A stretch of 64,000 nt of DNA, taken from contig NZ_RHLK01000016.1 in assembly GCF_009757775.1 (NCBI RefSeq), forward strand, positions 1 to 64,000, read 5' to 3'. Positions 18,434 through 26,205 of this stretch are shown here, piece by piece. This stretch comes from Paenibacillus lutrae. GTDB lineage: Bacteria; Bacillota; Bacilli; Paenibacillales; NBRC-103111. A model generated the notes under the pieces. It ran no database searches, was not told where the DNA came from, and saw only the letters and a program-made list of their open reading frames with translations. A program made the position numbers and the translations under genes. The first letter of the stretch is position 1; each line of letters starts with the position of its first letter.

Positions 18434-18850
18434 ATGGCTTTACAAGCAGATAAAATTTTTGTTAATTTACCGGTTAAAGATCTGAACAAAACGGTGGAAT
18501 TTTTTACACAAATCGGGTTTGAATTCAATCCCCAGTTCACAGATGAGAATGCAACGTGCATGGTCATTAGCGAACATATATTTGTTATGCTGCTCGTAGA
18601 AGATTTCTTCAAGACGTTTACCAAGAAACAAATAACCGATACAGCTGTAAGTACGGAGGTTATTGTAGCATTATCCGCTGATAGCAGGGAACAAGTAGAT
18701 GAGATTGTATCGAAAGCGTTGGCAGCCGGGGCTGCGGCTTACAACGACAAGGTCGATCATGGATTTATGTACAGCTGGAGTTTTCAAGACATTAACGGCC
18801 ACTTATGGGAACTGGTTTATATGGATGAGAGTACTGTAAATCAAGGTTAA
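18434..18850 (+). CDS. VOC family protein (glyoxalase/bleomycin-resistance fold)
   Basis: 138 residues; GAGGTGATCGAGA precedes the ATG. Two beta-alpha-beta-beta-beta modules are visible: IFVNLPVKDLNKTVEFFTQIGFEFNPQF at the start, and AYNDKVDHGFMYSWSFQDINGHLWELVYMD at the end, including the D-x-x-G-H-x-W-E-L pattern with a metal-ligand Glu. Predicted cytosolic and metal-dependent; substrate not determinable. Monocistronic with a strong terminator. Confidence 0.88.
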   Translation: MALQADKIFVNLPVKDLNKTVEFFTQIGFEFNPQFTDENATCMVISEHIFVMLLVEDFFKTFTKKQITDTAVSTEVIVALSADSREQVDEIVSKALAAGAAAYNDKVDHGFMYSWSFQDINGHLWELVYMDESTVNQG

Positions 18851-18874
18851 TCGTATCCGCTGCCTGCAGTAGAA

Positions 18875-18914
18875 AAAGTAAGTTCTTATCGACAAACAGA
18901 TAAGAACTTACTTT
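18875..18914. terminator. Perfect 16-bp hairpin, bidirectional terminator
   Basis: Arms 18875-18890 and 18899-18914 (AAAGTAAGTTCTTATC and its exact complement) with an eight-base loop. It separates the convergent VOC and doxX genes. Confidence 0.85.
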
Positions 18915-18930
18915 GTGTATACTTGTTATG

Positions 18931-19329
18931 TTAATTTGTAGGTTTATTGCGGGAAGGCAGTGCGGCATCCACAGACCACTTTCCACTTCCGTTTAGCACG
19001 AAATAGAGGGCGATTGCCATCAGGGCAAGATCAAGTTCGTAACCGCCAAGGAAACCGCCGGCTAGCTTCACTTTAATTGTCGCTCCCAGCATGACGATGA
19101 CGAATAAAGCCGACACAATTCTCGTACCCAGTCCTGCAATTAGCGCTGCTCCCCCCACCAATTCAATTAAGGCGACGACATACGCCATAAAGCCAGGCAA
19201 TCCGATACTTTGGAACCAGCCGGATGTGTTAGCGATCCCCCCTTGAAATTTTTCGAATCCATGTGCAAAAAAGGTAATACCCAACACCACGCGCAAAATA
19301 AGTGCGCCAATCTCCAGGTTTTGTTTCAT
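18931..19329 (-). CDS. DoxX family membrane protein
   Basis: 132 residues with four hydrophobic helices; the start follows GAGGAG by eight bases. DoxX features include GALILRVVLGITFFAHGFEKFQGG and the GLPGFMAYVVALIELVGGAALIAGLGTRI pair, ending in LMAIALYFVLNGSGKWSVDAAL. DoxX proteins are inner-membrane proteins linked to redox or thiol stress, with no firm enzymology. A 23-bp palindrome of the BlaI operator type sits between this gene and the M56 peptidase gene upstream, implying control by the neighbouring BlaI-like repressor. Confidence 0.88.
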   Translation of the reverse strand: MKQNLEIGALILRVVLGITFFAHGFEKFQGGIANTSGWFQSIGLPGFMAYVVALIELVGGAALIAGLGTRIVSALFVIVMLGATIKVKLAGGFLGGYELDLALMAIALYFVLNGSGKWSVDAALPSRNKPTN

Positions 19330-19348
19330 CGGTCATTCTCCTCTCTCG

Positions 19349-19371
19349 TTACACTACATTATGTAGTGTAA
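19349..19371. promoter_or_regulatory. BlaI/MecI-type operator before doxX
   Basis: Perfect 23-bp palindrome: half-site TTACACTACAT, central T, and its exact complement. The ACTACA...TGTAGT core matches the sites upstream of the blaI-like gene and the TACA/TGTA pattern known for BlaI-family repressors. Confidence 0.7.
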
Positions 19372-19385
19372 TCTAATAAAAAAAT

Positions 19386-20246
19386 TTACGTAACGGCCAC
19401 CATAACCATAACCAATAAAAGCAGCAGAACCTGAACAGAAACAACAATAGCTGCGGTTTCCAATCTTAGCGGTATATTTTTCTGCGGTTCGACCAATTGC
19501 TGCAATCTATAATTAACTGATTCCTGTGAGAAGTGAACCAGGGTTACGTTTGTCTCTCTCTTGTAGGCATTCTTAATCAGTTTGAACAAGGCACTGCTCA
19601 ATCCCAGTTCGGAGCCTGTTCTGTGTATGGCGAATTCATCAGCCATTAACTCACTCATGATTTTATAATTGTGATAAGACCATTTGGTTAAGGGTATGAA
19701 CCAGAGTGCCTGTGATATTAGTTTAAGAACGAAGATCTTAAAGGGATCCAGATTTTTTTGATGAAAAGTCTCGTGCTCCATAACCGCCTCCAGCTCATCC
19801 TCATCCAGCATCTCAATCAATCCGGTAGAGAGGATAATGCAAGGTTTATATAGCCCCATCGTAAAGGCAAGCGGCTGAGATTGATGGATAATCATCAACG
19901 TTTGATCCAGTTCGGGATACCTTGTGTTGAAGTCACGAGTTAAATCATGATGAAGGGCGGACAGTATCTTCTTTTTGAATTTGACGGTAAACCATATTTG
20001 CTCAGCAGTCTTAAATAAAGTGACCAGGAAAGTATATGCAATCATGGCATTCAAGAGAAGAACGACAAAGAAGTAATAGATCGACTCCTCTTTAAACAAA
20101 CTTATGCAGAATTTAAAGAAGTTTACTTGGACATCTACTCCAAAAAAGAGGTGGGTCAAGTACATGCCCATCTGGCACCATACCAATAGTGCTATAAGAA
20201 GACTTAATACCAGGATAGAAAAAGACTTTCTCTTCCACCTCATCAT
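19386..20246 (-). CDS. M56 family metallopeptidase (short BlaR1/MecR1-like)
   Basis: 286 residues. Hydrophobic segments at about 10-32 and 55-78 are followed by the zinc-protease motif H158-E-T-F-H162 (AVMEHETFHQKN) and MSELMADEFAIHRT, the third-ligand region; another membrane helix closes the protein. It lacks the C-terminal penicillin-binding sensor domain of BlaR1/MecR1 (about 585 residues), so the signal it senses is different or unknown. It overlaps the stop of the blaI-like gene by four bases (ATGA-type coupling), consistent with a repressor-cleaving protease pair. Confidence 0.82.
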   Translation of the reverse strand: MMRWKRKSFSILVLSLLIALLVWCQMGMYLTHLFFGVDVQVNFFKFCISLFKEESIYYFFVVLLLNAMIAYTFLVTLFKTAEQIWFTVKFKKKILSALHHDLTRDFNTRYPELDQTLMIIHQSQPLAFTMGLYKPCIILSTGLIEMLDEDELEAVMEHETFHQKNLDPFKIFVLKLISQALWFIPLTKWSYHNYKIMSELMADEFAIHRTGSELGLSSALFKLIKNAYKRETNVTLVHFSQESVNYRLQQLVEPQKNIPLRLETAAIVVSVQVLLLLLVMVMVAVT

Positions 20247-20659
20247 AAGTTGTCCTTTCTCAACTGTTGGATTTTCCGCTCTAATTTATCCAGCAAAGTC
20301 TGGTCTACCTCATCCAGCACATCAATCATATGATTGATCACGACGCCGCCAAACTCATCGAGCAGATTCTCTGTCAGTTTCTTGGACTGCTCTTCAATAA
20401 ACTTCTCCTTGGACTGAACGGGCCGGAACAGGGACAGTCTTCCCTTTGCCCTCTTCTGTAAGATCCCTTTGTCAACCAAGCGGTTCATCACCGTCATCGC
20501 CGTATTAAAATTAATAGGCTTGTCCTGCTCCAGCCGCTGCTGAACTTCCTTGATGCTTAATTCTTCCGCATCCCAGAGAAGCTCCATGATTTTGGCTTCC
20601 AGAGGTCCAAAAAAACGGTTCAGCCCGACTTCATCGTACTTGAATTTCTTAATATTCAT
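20243..20659 (-). CDS. BlaI/MecI/CopY family repressor
   Basis: 138 residues. GGAGG stands ten bases before the ATG at 20659 (MNIKKFKYDE); the ATG at 20668 is only one base from it and earlier codons are not family-like. Winged-helix DNA-binding domain: LNRFFGPLEAKIMELLWDAEELSIKEVQQRL...NFNTAMTVMNRLVDKGILQKRAKGR. The C-terminal half (DEFGGVVINHMIDVLDEVDQTLLDKLERKIQQL) is the dimerisation helix. Matching palindromes in its own leader and before doxX suggest autoregulation and control of doxX. Confidence 0.88.
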   Translation of the reverse strand: MNIKKFKYDEVGLNRFFGPLEAKIMELLWDAEELSIKEVQQRLEQDKPINFNTAMTVMNRLVDKGILQKRAKGRLSLFRPVQSKEKFIEEQSKKLTENLLDEFGGVVINHMIDVLDEVDQTLLDKLERKIQQLRKDNL

Positions 20660-20673
20660 ATTCTTCATACCTC

Positions 20674-20690
20674 CACTACATATTGTAGTG
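20674..20690. promoter_or_regulatory. BlaI-type operator in the blaI leader
   Basis: CACTACA-TAT-TGTAGTG, a perfect seven-base inverted repeat overlapping the region just upstream of the ribosome-binding site. Same half-site as the doxX palindrome. Confidence 0.65.
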
Positions 20691-20708
20691 TTAATGTCCG
20701 AAAAAGAA

Positions 20709-20764
20709 ACTACACTATAGGCTGTAGTCTCTAAAGTATAGCAAGGACAAACCGGGCAGGTCAA
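20709..20764 (-). promoter_or_regulatory. blaI promoter with second operator
   Basis: On the minus strand TTGACC (20759-20764) and TATACT (20735-20740) are separated by 18 bases. ACTACA-N8-TGTAGT at 20709-20728 covers the expected start point, so bound repressor would block the promoter. Confidence 0.55.
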
Positions 20765-20788
20765 GTGCCAACTTTGACGTATACAGAA

Positions 20789-21502
20789 TTATTTGGCATC
20801 ATGAAAAATAATACCCGCACTGTATCTTGTTCCCGAATGAACGGTGCTTATACCGTGACGGTTTGTCATTCTGTAATACCCCCGCGTTCCCTTTACAGGC
20901 CGGTGCTGTGTCGGGAAGATCAGTCCTGCCCCCCGCTCCAGATTGATGGCATGTCCCCGGCTCTGCGCGCGCGGCCTCTGCTCCACCAGCAGAAATTCCC
21001 CGCCGGTATAATCCGTTCCATGCTGATTTAAAGCAAAGACGACTTGGAACGGAAAGGAAAGTTCGCCGTAGAGATCCTGATGCAGACAATTGTATCCCCC
21101 GGTTCCATACCTGAGAATCAGCGGTGTAGAGCGTGTCTGGCCCAGCTGATGGCACTGGATGAGGAAATCCGCCAGACTTGCGGGATAAATGCCCTCACCG
21201 CCAAGATATGCCAGCCACCGGTTCGCAGCAATAGCAAGCGGAGGATATAAACGTTCGCGAAGCTGCTGCAGAATACTCGGCAGCGGAGCGGCGTAATACT
21301 TGTACTCCCCTTCTCCGAATCTATATCTCGCCATATTAATCGTATTGCGGAAACACTCTTCTTGATCATACGTGTTTATGATTTCCTCGCAATGATCGTG
21401 TTCTAACAGCACTGGCAGCTTCGCATAGCCCTGTATATCCAGCGTTCGATGCAGCTCACCCCAGTCCAAGGCAGCCAGGCGTTCCGCAAGCGGATTATAC
21501 AT
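20789..21502 (-). CDS. 2OG-Fe(II) oxygenase in the alkylation-repair operon
   Basis: 237 residues from ATG 21502, which overlaps the end of ogt and follows AAAGGA; the longer in-frame start lies inside ogt. The double-stranded beta-helix iron site is visible as HQDLYGE (H-x-D) and HSGTRYSAGIIFH near the end, with the NRHGISTVHSGTRYS stretch holding the distal His and the 2-oxoglutarate Arg. It is not a plain AlkB by length or motif spacing; proteins of this type recur beside ada/ogt genes, so a DNA or protein dealkylation role is inferred. Confidence 0.8.
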   Translation of the reverse strand: MYNPLAERLAALDWGELHRTLDIQGYAKLPVLLEHDHCEEIINTYDQEECFRNTINMARYRFGEGEYKYYAAPLPSILQQLRERLYPPLAIAANRWLAYLGGEGIYPASLADFLIQCHQLGQTRSTPLILRYGTGGYNCLHQDLYGELSFPFQVVFALNQHGTDYTGGEFLLVEQRPRAQSRGHAINLERGAGLIFPTQHRPVKGTRGYYRMTNRHGISTVHSGTRYSAGIIFHDAK

Positions 21503-22043
21503 TTCGCAGCATCCTTTCGCTAACGGCTTGTTCGCTCTCAAGCTGAAGAAGCTTCATTTTCATATCCAGTCCGCCCCTGTAGCCCGTTAGCGAGCCATTC
21601 TTACCAATGACCCGGTGGCAGGGCACGGAGATCAGTACCGGATTCGCCCCGATCGCAGTTCCCACTGCACGTACGGCAGCCGGCCTGTTAATCCGGTTGG
21701 CGATATCTGAGTAAGACATTGTATGTCCGTAAGGAATCTCGCAAAGTGCCTTCCAGACATCCTGTTGAAATGCCGTACCTTTGCAATCGTGAGGCAGCGT
21801 AAAGTCCTGCCGCTGCCCGCTCAAATATTCTTTTAATTCCCGTGCATACGGCTTCATCTTCTCCTCATCCTGTATAAGCTCGCTTCCCGGGTAATGAAGG
21901 GCCGACCATTCCGTTAACTCTTCGAATGGTTTATCCGGAGATCCTATGTAGCAAAGTCCCTCTTGAGTCGCGGCCATGTACAGATTCCAATCCGCATGAA
22001 TCAAACGTACCCAATAGATCTTTTCATTTGTGCCCGTTTTCAT
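21495..22043 (-). CDS. ogt: Methylated-DNA-[protein]-cysteine S-methyltransferase
   Basis: 182 residues; GGGGGG nine bases before the ATG. The suicide-acceptor motif PCHRVIGKNGSLTGYRGG is intact, preceded by the helix-turn-helix-like DVWKALCEIPYGHTMSYSDIANRINRPAAVRAVG. It transfers the methyl group of O6-methylguanine to its own Cys in a single turnover. It lies six bases after adaA and overlaps the 2OG oxygenase gene, so it is part of the adaptive-response operon. Confidence 0.95.
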   Translation of the reverse strand: MKTGTNEKIYWVRLIHADWNLYMAATQEGLCYIGSPDKPFEELTEWSALHYPGSELIQDEEKMKPYARELKEYLSGQRQDFTLPHDCKGTAFQQDVWKALCEIPYGHTMSYSDIANRINRPAAVRAVGTAIGANPVLISVPCHRVIGKNGSLTGYRGGLDMKMKLLQLESEQAVSERMLRNV

Positions 22044-22049
22044 TCTTCA

Positions 22050-22664
22050 TTACCCCCCATTTTGCTTAATACGATGCTTGTGGCGATACTCAGCAGGTGT
22101 ATGCCCGGTACTTTTTTTGAACAACGTGATGAAATAAGGTGTATTCGCTATGCCGACATTCACGGCTATCTCATGGATTGCCTTCTCGGTATGAATCAGA
22201 TATTCTATAGCCCTGGCCGTTCTTTGCCGCTGTATATACTCCGTAGGCGTAATGCCCATGACCCGCTTGAACGTACGTTGTAGATGATAAGGACTCCCAT
22301 GACACATATCTGCCAGAATGTTCAGTGTGAGCGGCTCCATGTAATTCATCTCTATACATCTAGTAATTTGAACCGCCCATTCGTGGTCGGGCAATCGTTC
22401 TCCGGTCGGTTTGCACCTTTTGCAAGGCCGGAAGCGGGCTTCCAGAGCTTCTTTGGCATTCCCGTAAATACGGACGTTTTCTTTCCTCGGCGGTCTTGAT
22501 TTGCAGGAGGGACGGCAAAAAATTCCCGTTGATTTTACAGCATAGAAAAATTTATGATCGTATGCCGGATCGTTGTGAATAATCGCACGCCATTGTTCAT
22601 CGGATATACGCATCATTATCTGACCTGGGTCACCCGGTCCCTCTTCATTAATTGGTTCTGGCAT
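22050..22664 (-). CDS. adaA: Ada-type methylphosphotriester sensor and AraC regulator
   Basis: 204 residues from ATG 22664, which follows AAGGAGG; the open frame extends further upstream but is not protein-like. The N-terminal Ada zinc domain has four Cys (FCRPSCKSRPP and FRPCKRCKP); the first is the methyl acceptor from DNA phosphotriesters. The C-terminal half is an AraC helix-turn-helix pair (TLNILADMCHGSPYHLQRTFKRVMG, IHEIAVNVGIANTPYFITLFKKSTG). Once methylated it should activate this operon and perhaps the divergent alkA. Confidence 0.93.
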   Translation of the reverse strand: MPEPINEEGPGDPGQIMMRISDEQWRAIIHNDPAYDHKFFYAVKSTGIFCRPSCKSRPPRKENVRIYGNAKEALEARFRPCKRCKPTGERLPDHEWAVQITRCIEMNYMEPLTLNILADMCHGSPYHLQRTFKRVMGITPTEYIQRQRTARAIEYLIHTEKAIHEIAVNVGIANTPYFITLFKKSTGHTPAEYRHKHRIKQNGG

Positions 22665-22845
22665 CTTCTGGCTCTCCCTCCTTGCAGGCAATCGAATGGC
22701 TGGCTGCCCTACCACCAACAGTATACCTCTGCCAACAGCCATTTGTACGCAATAGCGAATAGAATCGCAAGATATCGAAACCACAAGCTTTTCTGTTATG
22801 CAAAAATATTCGTATACCCGTGTAACTTGAATGGAGGCAATAAAC

Positions 22846-23781
22846 TTGAACTCAACCACATCCCGAGACCTCTCGAAAGATCCCCGGAATGAACTTGAAC
22901 TTGCAACACCACAAGAGTTTGATTATGCCGAAAATCTGAACTACTTGTCCCGCTCCCCTAACGAATGCTTGTTTCGCATCGAGAATGGCCGCATCTACAA
23001 AGCGATTCCGGCCGGTGGGGAAACAGCCGTTGTAGAGATCAGTTCAACCCCCGAGAACCGGCTGCTGATCCGCTTCCTGGGTGAACCGGCAGCGGTGTCT
23101 GCCGGGATGCGCACTGAAGTCATCCGGTATGTGAGAGACTGGTTCGATCTGGACACCGATCTGGCGCCCTTCTATGAAATGGCACAATCGGACCCGCTTC
23201 TTCACAGGGCCGTGAATACATTCTACGGGCTGCGAACCATCGGCATCCCCGATTTATTCGAAGCGATCTGCTGGGGTATTCTCGGCCAGCAGATTAATCT
23301 GACGTTTGCCTATACGTTGAAAAGACGACTGGTCGAAACCTATGGGCGGCCTGTCGAATGTGAAGGGGAAACGTATTGGATCTTTCCCACTCCTCAAACC
23401 ATAGCCGCCTTGTCGGTTGAGGAATTAACCGCGCTCAGAATGACGGTGAAGAAGTGTGAGTATCTGATCGGCGCAGCCCAGCTTATCGTCCGGGGTGAAT
23501 TGTCCAAGGAACAATTACTAGCCGCCGGAAACTCCAAAAATGCTGAGAAAATCCTCGTCAAAATCCGCGGCATCGGGCCCTGGACCGCCAACTATGTCGC
23601 CATGCGGTGTCTGAGATTTCCTGCAGCCTTTCCTATCGATGATGTCGGGCTTCATAATGCAATTAAATATTTGACAGGCGCAGACAGGAAACCTACGAAA
23701 GAAGAGATTCTGAAATTATCCGCCGCTTGGACGAATTGGGAGTCTTATGCGACTTTTTATTTGTGGCGGTTTCTGTATTAA
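22846..23781 (+). CDS. alkA: DNA-3-methyladenine glycosylase (AlkA type)
   Basis: 311 residues from a TTG at 22846, eight bases after GGAGG (22833-22837); an in-frame ATG at 22831 overlaps that GGAGG. N-terminal AlkA-like beta domain, then the helix-hairpin-helix KIRGIGPWTANYVAMR with the catalytic Asp in FPIDDVGL. It removes alkylated purines in base-excision repair. Divergent from adaA-ogt-oxygenase across about 180 bases that must hold the Ada-controlled promoters. Confidence 0.92.
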   Translation: MNSTTSRDLSKDPRNELELATPQEFDYAENLNYLSRSPNECLFRIENGRIYKAIPAGGETAVVEISSTPENRLLIRFLGEPAAVSAGMRTEVIRYVRDWFDLDTDLAPFYEMAQSDPLLHRAVNTFYGLRTIGIPDLFEAICWGILGQQINLTFAYTLKRRLVETYGRPVECEGETYWIFPTPQTIAALSVEELTALRMTVKKCEYLIGAAQLIVRGELSKEQLLAAGNSKNAEKILVKIRGIGPWTANYVAMRCLRFPAAFPIDDVGLHNAIKYLTGADRKPTKEEILKLSAAWTNWESYATFYLWRFLY

Positions 23782-23790
23782 CCCAAGAAC

Positions 23791-23831
23791 AAACAAGCCT
23801 GAACGCGTTAATCCGCGTATCAGGCTTGTTT
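23791..23831. terminator. Terminator after alkA
   Basis: Twelve-base perfect arms AAACAAGCCTGA / TCAGGCTTGTTT plus an inner ACGCG/CGCGT pairing, lying between convergent genes. Confidence 0.8.
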
Positions 23832-23887
23832 GGTTGCAGATACAGGAGTGAGTACGGGTAAGGACGGGGAACCCTAATATGGAGTAC

Positions 23888-25594
23888 TCACAGAACTTGA
23901 TGCAGCCTGCTGTATATTCCGCCCGCAGCGATTAGTTCCTGATGATTGCCCTGCTCGGCAATCCCGTCCGTATTCACAACAATGATGCGGTCCGCATTCT
24001 GGATCGTCGTAAGCCGGTGTGCAATAACCAGCGTCGTTCTGCCGGCAGACAGTTCCGCCAGTGATTTCTGAATCATAGCCTCTGTCTCGGTATCCAAAGC
24101 TGATGTAGCTTCGTCGAGTATAAGAATCTTCGGATTCTTGAGAAACATGCGCGCAATGGATAAGCGCTGCTTTTGTCCGCCGGACAGCTTAACCCCCCGC
24201 TCGCCGATAATGGTGTCCATGCCTTCCGGAAGACCGTAGATCAATTCCTCCAGAGAAGCGCGCCGGGCCGCCTCCCAGATCTGCTCGTCGGTTGCCGCCA
24301 GATCCCCATAGGCGATATTTTCTCTAATCGTTCCCGAGAACAGAAATACGTCCTGCTGAACAATTCCGATATGCTTGCGCAGCGAATTCAGCTTCATTTG
24401 CCGGATGTCGATCCCATCCACGGTAATTTTGCCCTCTTCGACGTCATAGAACCGCGGGATCAGACTGCAAATGGTAGTCTTGCCGGCGCCGGAAGGCCCC
24501 ACGAAAGCAATCGTCTCACCGGCGCGTACAGTCAAATCAATTCCGCTTAGAATCCTGCGGCCCGGTTCATACCCGAACGAAACATGTTCAAAGCGGATAT
24601 CACCTCTAACCGTCTCAACGGAAACAGCATCCGGCCTATCGGCGACTTCCGGTTCGGTGTCCATGATTTCGGTATACCGCTTGAAGCCGGCAACACCTTT
24701 GGGGTAGCTTTCGATGACCGCATTAATTTTCTCAATCGGCTTGAAGAAAATATTGGAGAGCAGCAGGAAAGCCATGAACTCTCCCAGTTCGAGTTTTCCT
24801 TTCAGGAAGAACCAGGCCCCGCAGACCATGACGACGACGGTTACCAGACGCATCATCATATAGTTGATCGAGATGCTCTTAGCCATCGTTTTGTATGCCA
24901 GCAGCTTGGTTTCCCGGAAACGCTCGTTATCCGCCGCGAATAACTTCTTCTCATGACTTTCATTCGCGAAGGATTGAACGACGCGCATACCGCCGACATT
25001 TTCCTCGATACGTGCATTAAAATTCCCGACATCGCCAAACAATCGTTTGTACGTCCGGGTCATTTTTCTTCCGAATACCAGAATGAGCCAGATCAGGAAC
25101 GGGATCATGATAAACGTGAGCAGCGCAAGCTCCAAATTGATCGTCGCCATCAATGTAAAGGCTCCCGCCAGCGTCATGATCGCGATAAAAGCATCCTCGG
25201 GACCGTGATGCGCCACCTCTCCGATATCGTTCAAATCATTCGTTACCCGGCCGATCAGATGCCCGGTTTTGTTGTTGTCATAGAAGCGGAAGGACAACTT
25301 CTGCATATGAGCAAAAACCTTCTCACGCATCGTCGTCTCGATATTCACGCCAAGCATATGTCCCCAGTAGGTGACGACGTATTGCAAGACTGTGTTAAGC
25401 GCATAAATCGCCAGCAGCCCCAGACACGCCAGGACAATAACCGTCCAGTTCTCACCCGGCAGCAGATCGTCGATAAACTTGCTGACTGCCAGCGGAAAAG
25501 CGAGTTCGAGAAGCCCTGCAATGATCGCGCAAGTAAAATCCAGAAGGAAGAGTCCTTTATAAGGACGATAATAGGAAAAGAAACGGCGCAGCAT
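23888..25594 (-). CDS. ABC exporter half-transporter (permease fused to ATPase)
   Basis: 568 residues: six transmembrane helices to about residue 310, then a complete nucleotide-binding domain with Walker A GPSGAGKTT, signature LSGGQKQR, Walker B ILILDEATSALD and H-loop VIAHRLTT. All catalytic residues are present, so a homodimeric exporter of the MsbA/BmrA kind is likely. Substrate unknown. It lies six bases after the 123-residue hypothetical gene, probably one operon, and is divergent from a second exporter pair. Confidence 0.92.
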   Translation of the reverse strand: MLRRFFSYYRPYKGLFLLDFTCAIIAGLLELAFPLAVSKFIDDLLPGENWTVIVLACLGLLAIYALNTVLQYVVTYWGHMLGVNIETTMREKVFAHMQKLSFRFYDNNKTGHLIGRVTNDLNDIGEVAHHGPEDAFIAIMTLAGAFTLMATINLELALLTFIMIPFLIWLILVFGRKMTRTYKRLFGDVGNFNARIEENVGGMRVVQSFANESHEKKLFAADNERFRETKLLAYKTMAKSISINYMMMRLVTVVVMVCGAWFFLKGKLELGEFMAFLLLSNIFFKPIEKINAVIESYPKGVAGFKRYTEIMDTEPEVADRPDAVSVETVRGDIRFEHVSFGYEPGRRILSGIDLTVRAGETIAFVGPSGAGKTTICSLIPRFYDVEEGKITVDGIDIRQMKLNSLRKHIGIVQQDVFLFSGTIRENIAYGDLAATDEQIWEAARRASLEELIYGLPEGMDTIIGERGVKLSGGQKQRLSIARMFLKNPKILILDEATSALDTETEAMIQKSLAELSAGRTTLVIAHRLTTIQNADRIIVVNTDGIAEQGNHQELIAAGGIYSRLHQVL

Positions 25595-25600
25595 TAGAAA

Positions 25601-25972
25601 TCACTCCTCCCTTTCATTTCGCGGGAGTGTGGTGGAGCTGCCGGCATCTTCTTGCAGGTCGAACAACAAAACATATTCTTCAATAACCTGATCTATCGCC
25701 TTTAATTCTCCACAGAGTACAGGTCTGATCGCTTCAAATTCCGCTTGTTCAAGCTGTCTGGCTATTGTGCCTCGTTTGGCCTGCAGTTTCTCCAGAAATA
25801 ACAGCACACGGCCTCTCCGGTAAGTTTGAGCACCGCTGCATTTCTGCTCCCTGGCCCGGCGGTCTTGATGCTCGCTGCGGTATCCGCGGCCCCCGCCTCC
25901 TGCTTGTCCGTCCTGCATCATCAGGTAATGGCCGTTTAATGAACCCGCTCTGTTCGGTTGACTATCATACAA
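25601..25972 (-). CDS. Conserved-looking small protein before the ABC exporter
   Basis: About 123 residues; the exact start is uncertain because no good ribosome-binding site precedes the ATG at 25972, and a later one (MMQDGQAGGGG) is possible. Gly/Arg-rich N-terminus, then a helical segment (RRGRVLLFLEKLQAKRGTIARQLEQAEFEAIRPVLCGELKAIDQVIEEYVLLFDL). It has no membrane segment. The six-base gap to the exporter gene suggests a shared transcript and perhaps a regulatory role. I do not recognise a named family. Confidence 0.65.
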   Translation of the reverse strand: MYDSQPNRAGSLNGHYLMMQDGQAGGGGRGYRSEHQDRRAREQKCSGAQTYRRGRVLLFLEKLQAKRGTIARQLEQAEFEAIRPVLCGELKAIDQVIEEYVLLFDLQEDAGSSTTLPRNEREE

Positions 25973-26205
25973 ATTCCAGCACCCTCTTATTCTATCTTTT
26001 GTAAAATGAAAAAATCTCTGTATACAAATGTATACACTCTCTTTCCGGGTGTCAAGAGATTGTTTCTCAATCCGCTTCTTTTCGGGCTGAGTATGATTAT
26101 ATCCAATTTATCCCTTGAACCCTCCGTTAATTCGTGTAAGATGGAATTTATTGCACGGATCCTTATAAATAGTATAACCGGATCGATTGACTGGAGGCTG
26201 CATGT

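Noticed and set aside
19386-20659. Beta-lactam resistance operon
   Set aside because: No beta-lactamase or penicillin-binding protein gene nearby and the M56 protein lacks the penicillin-sensing domain.
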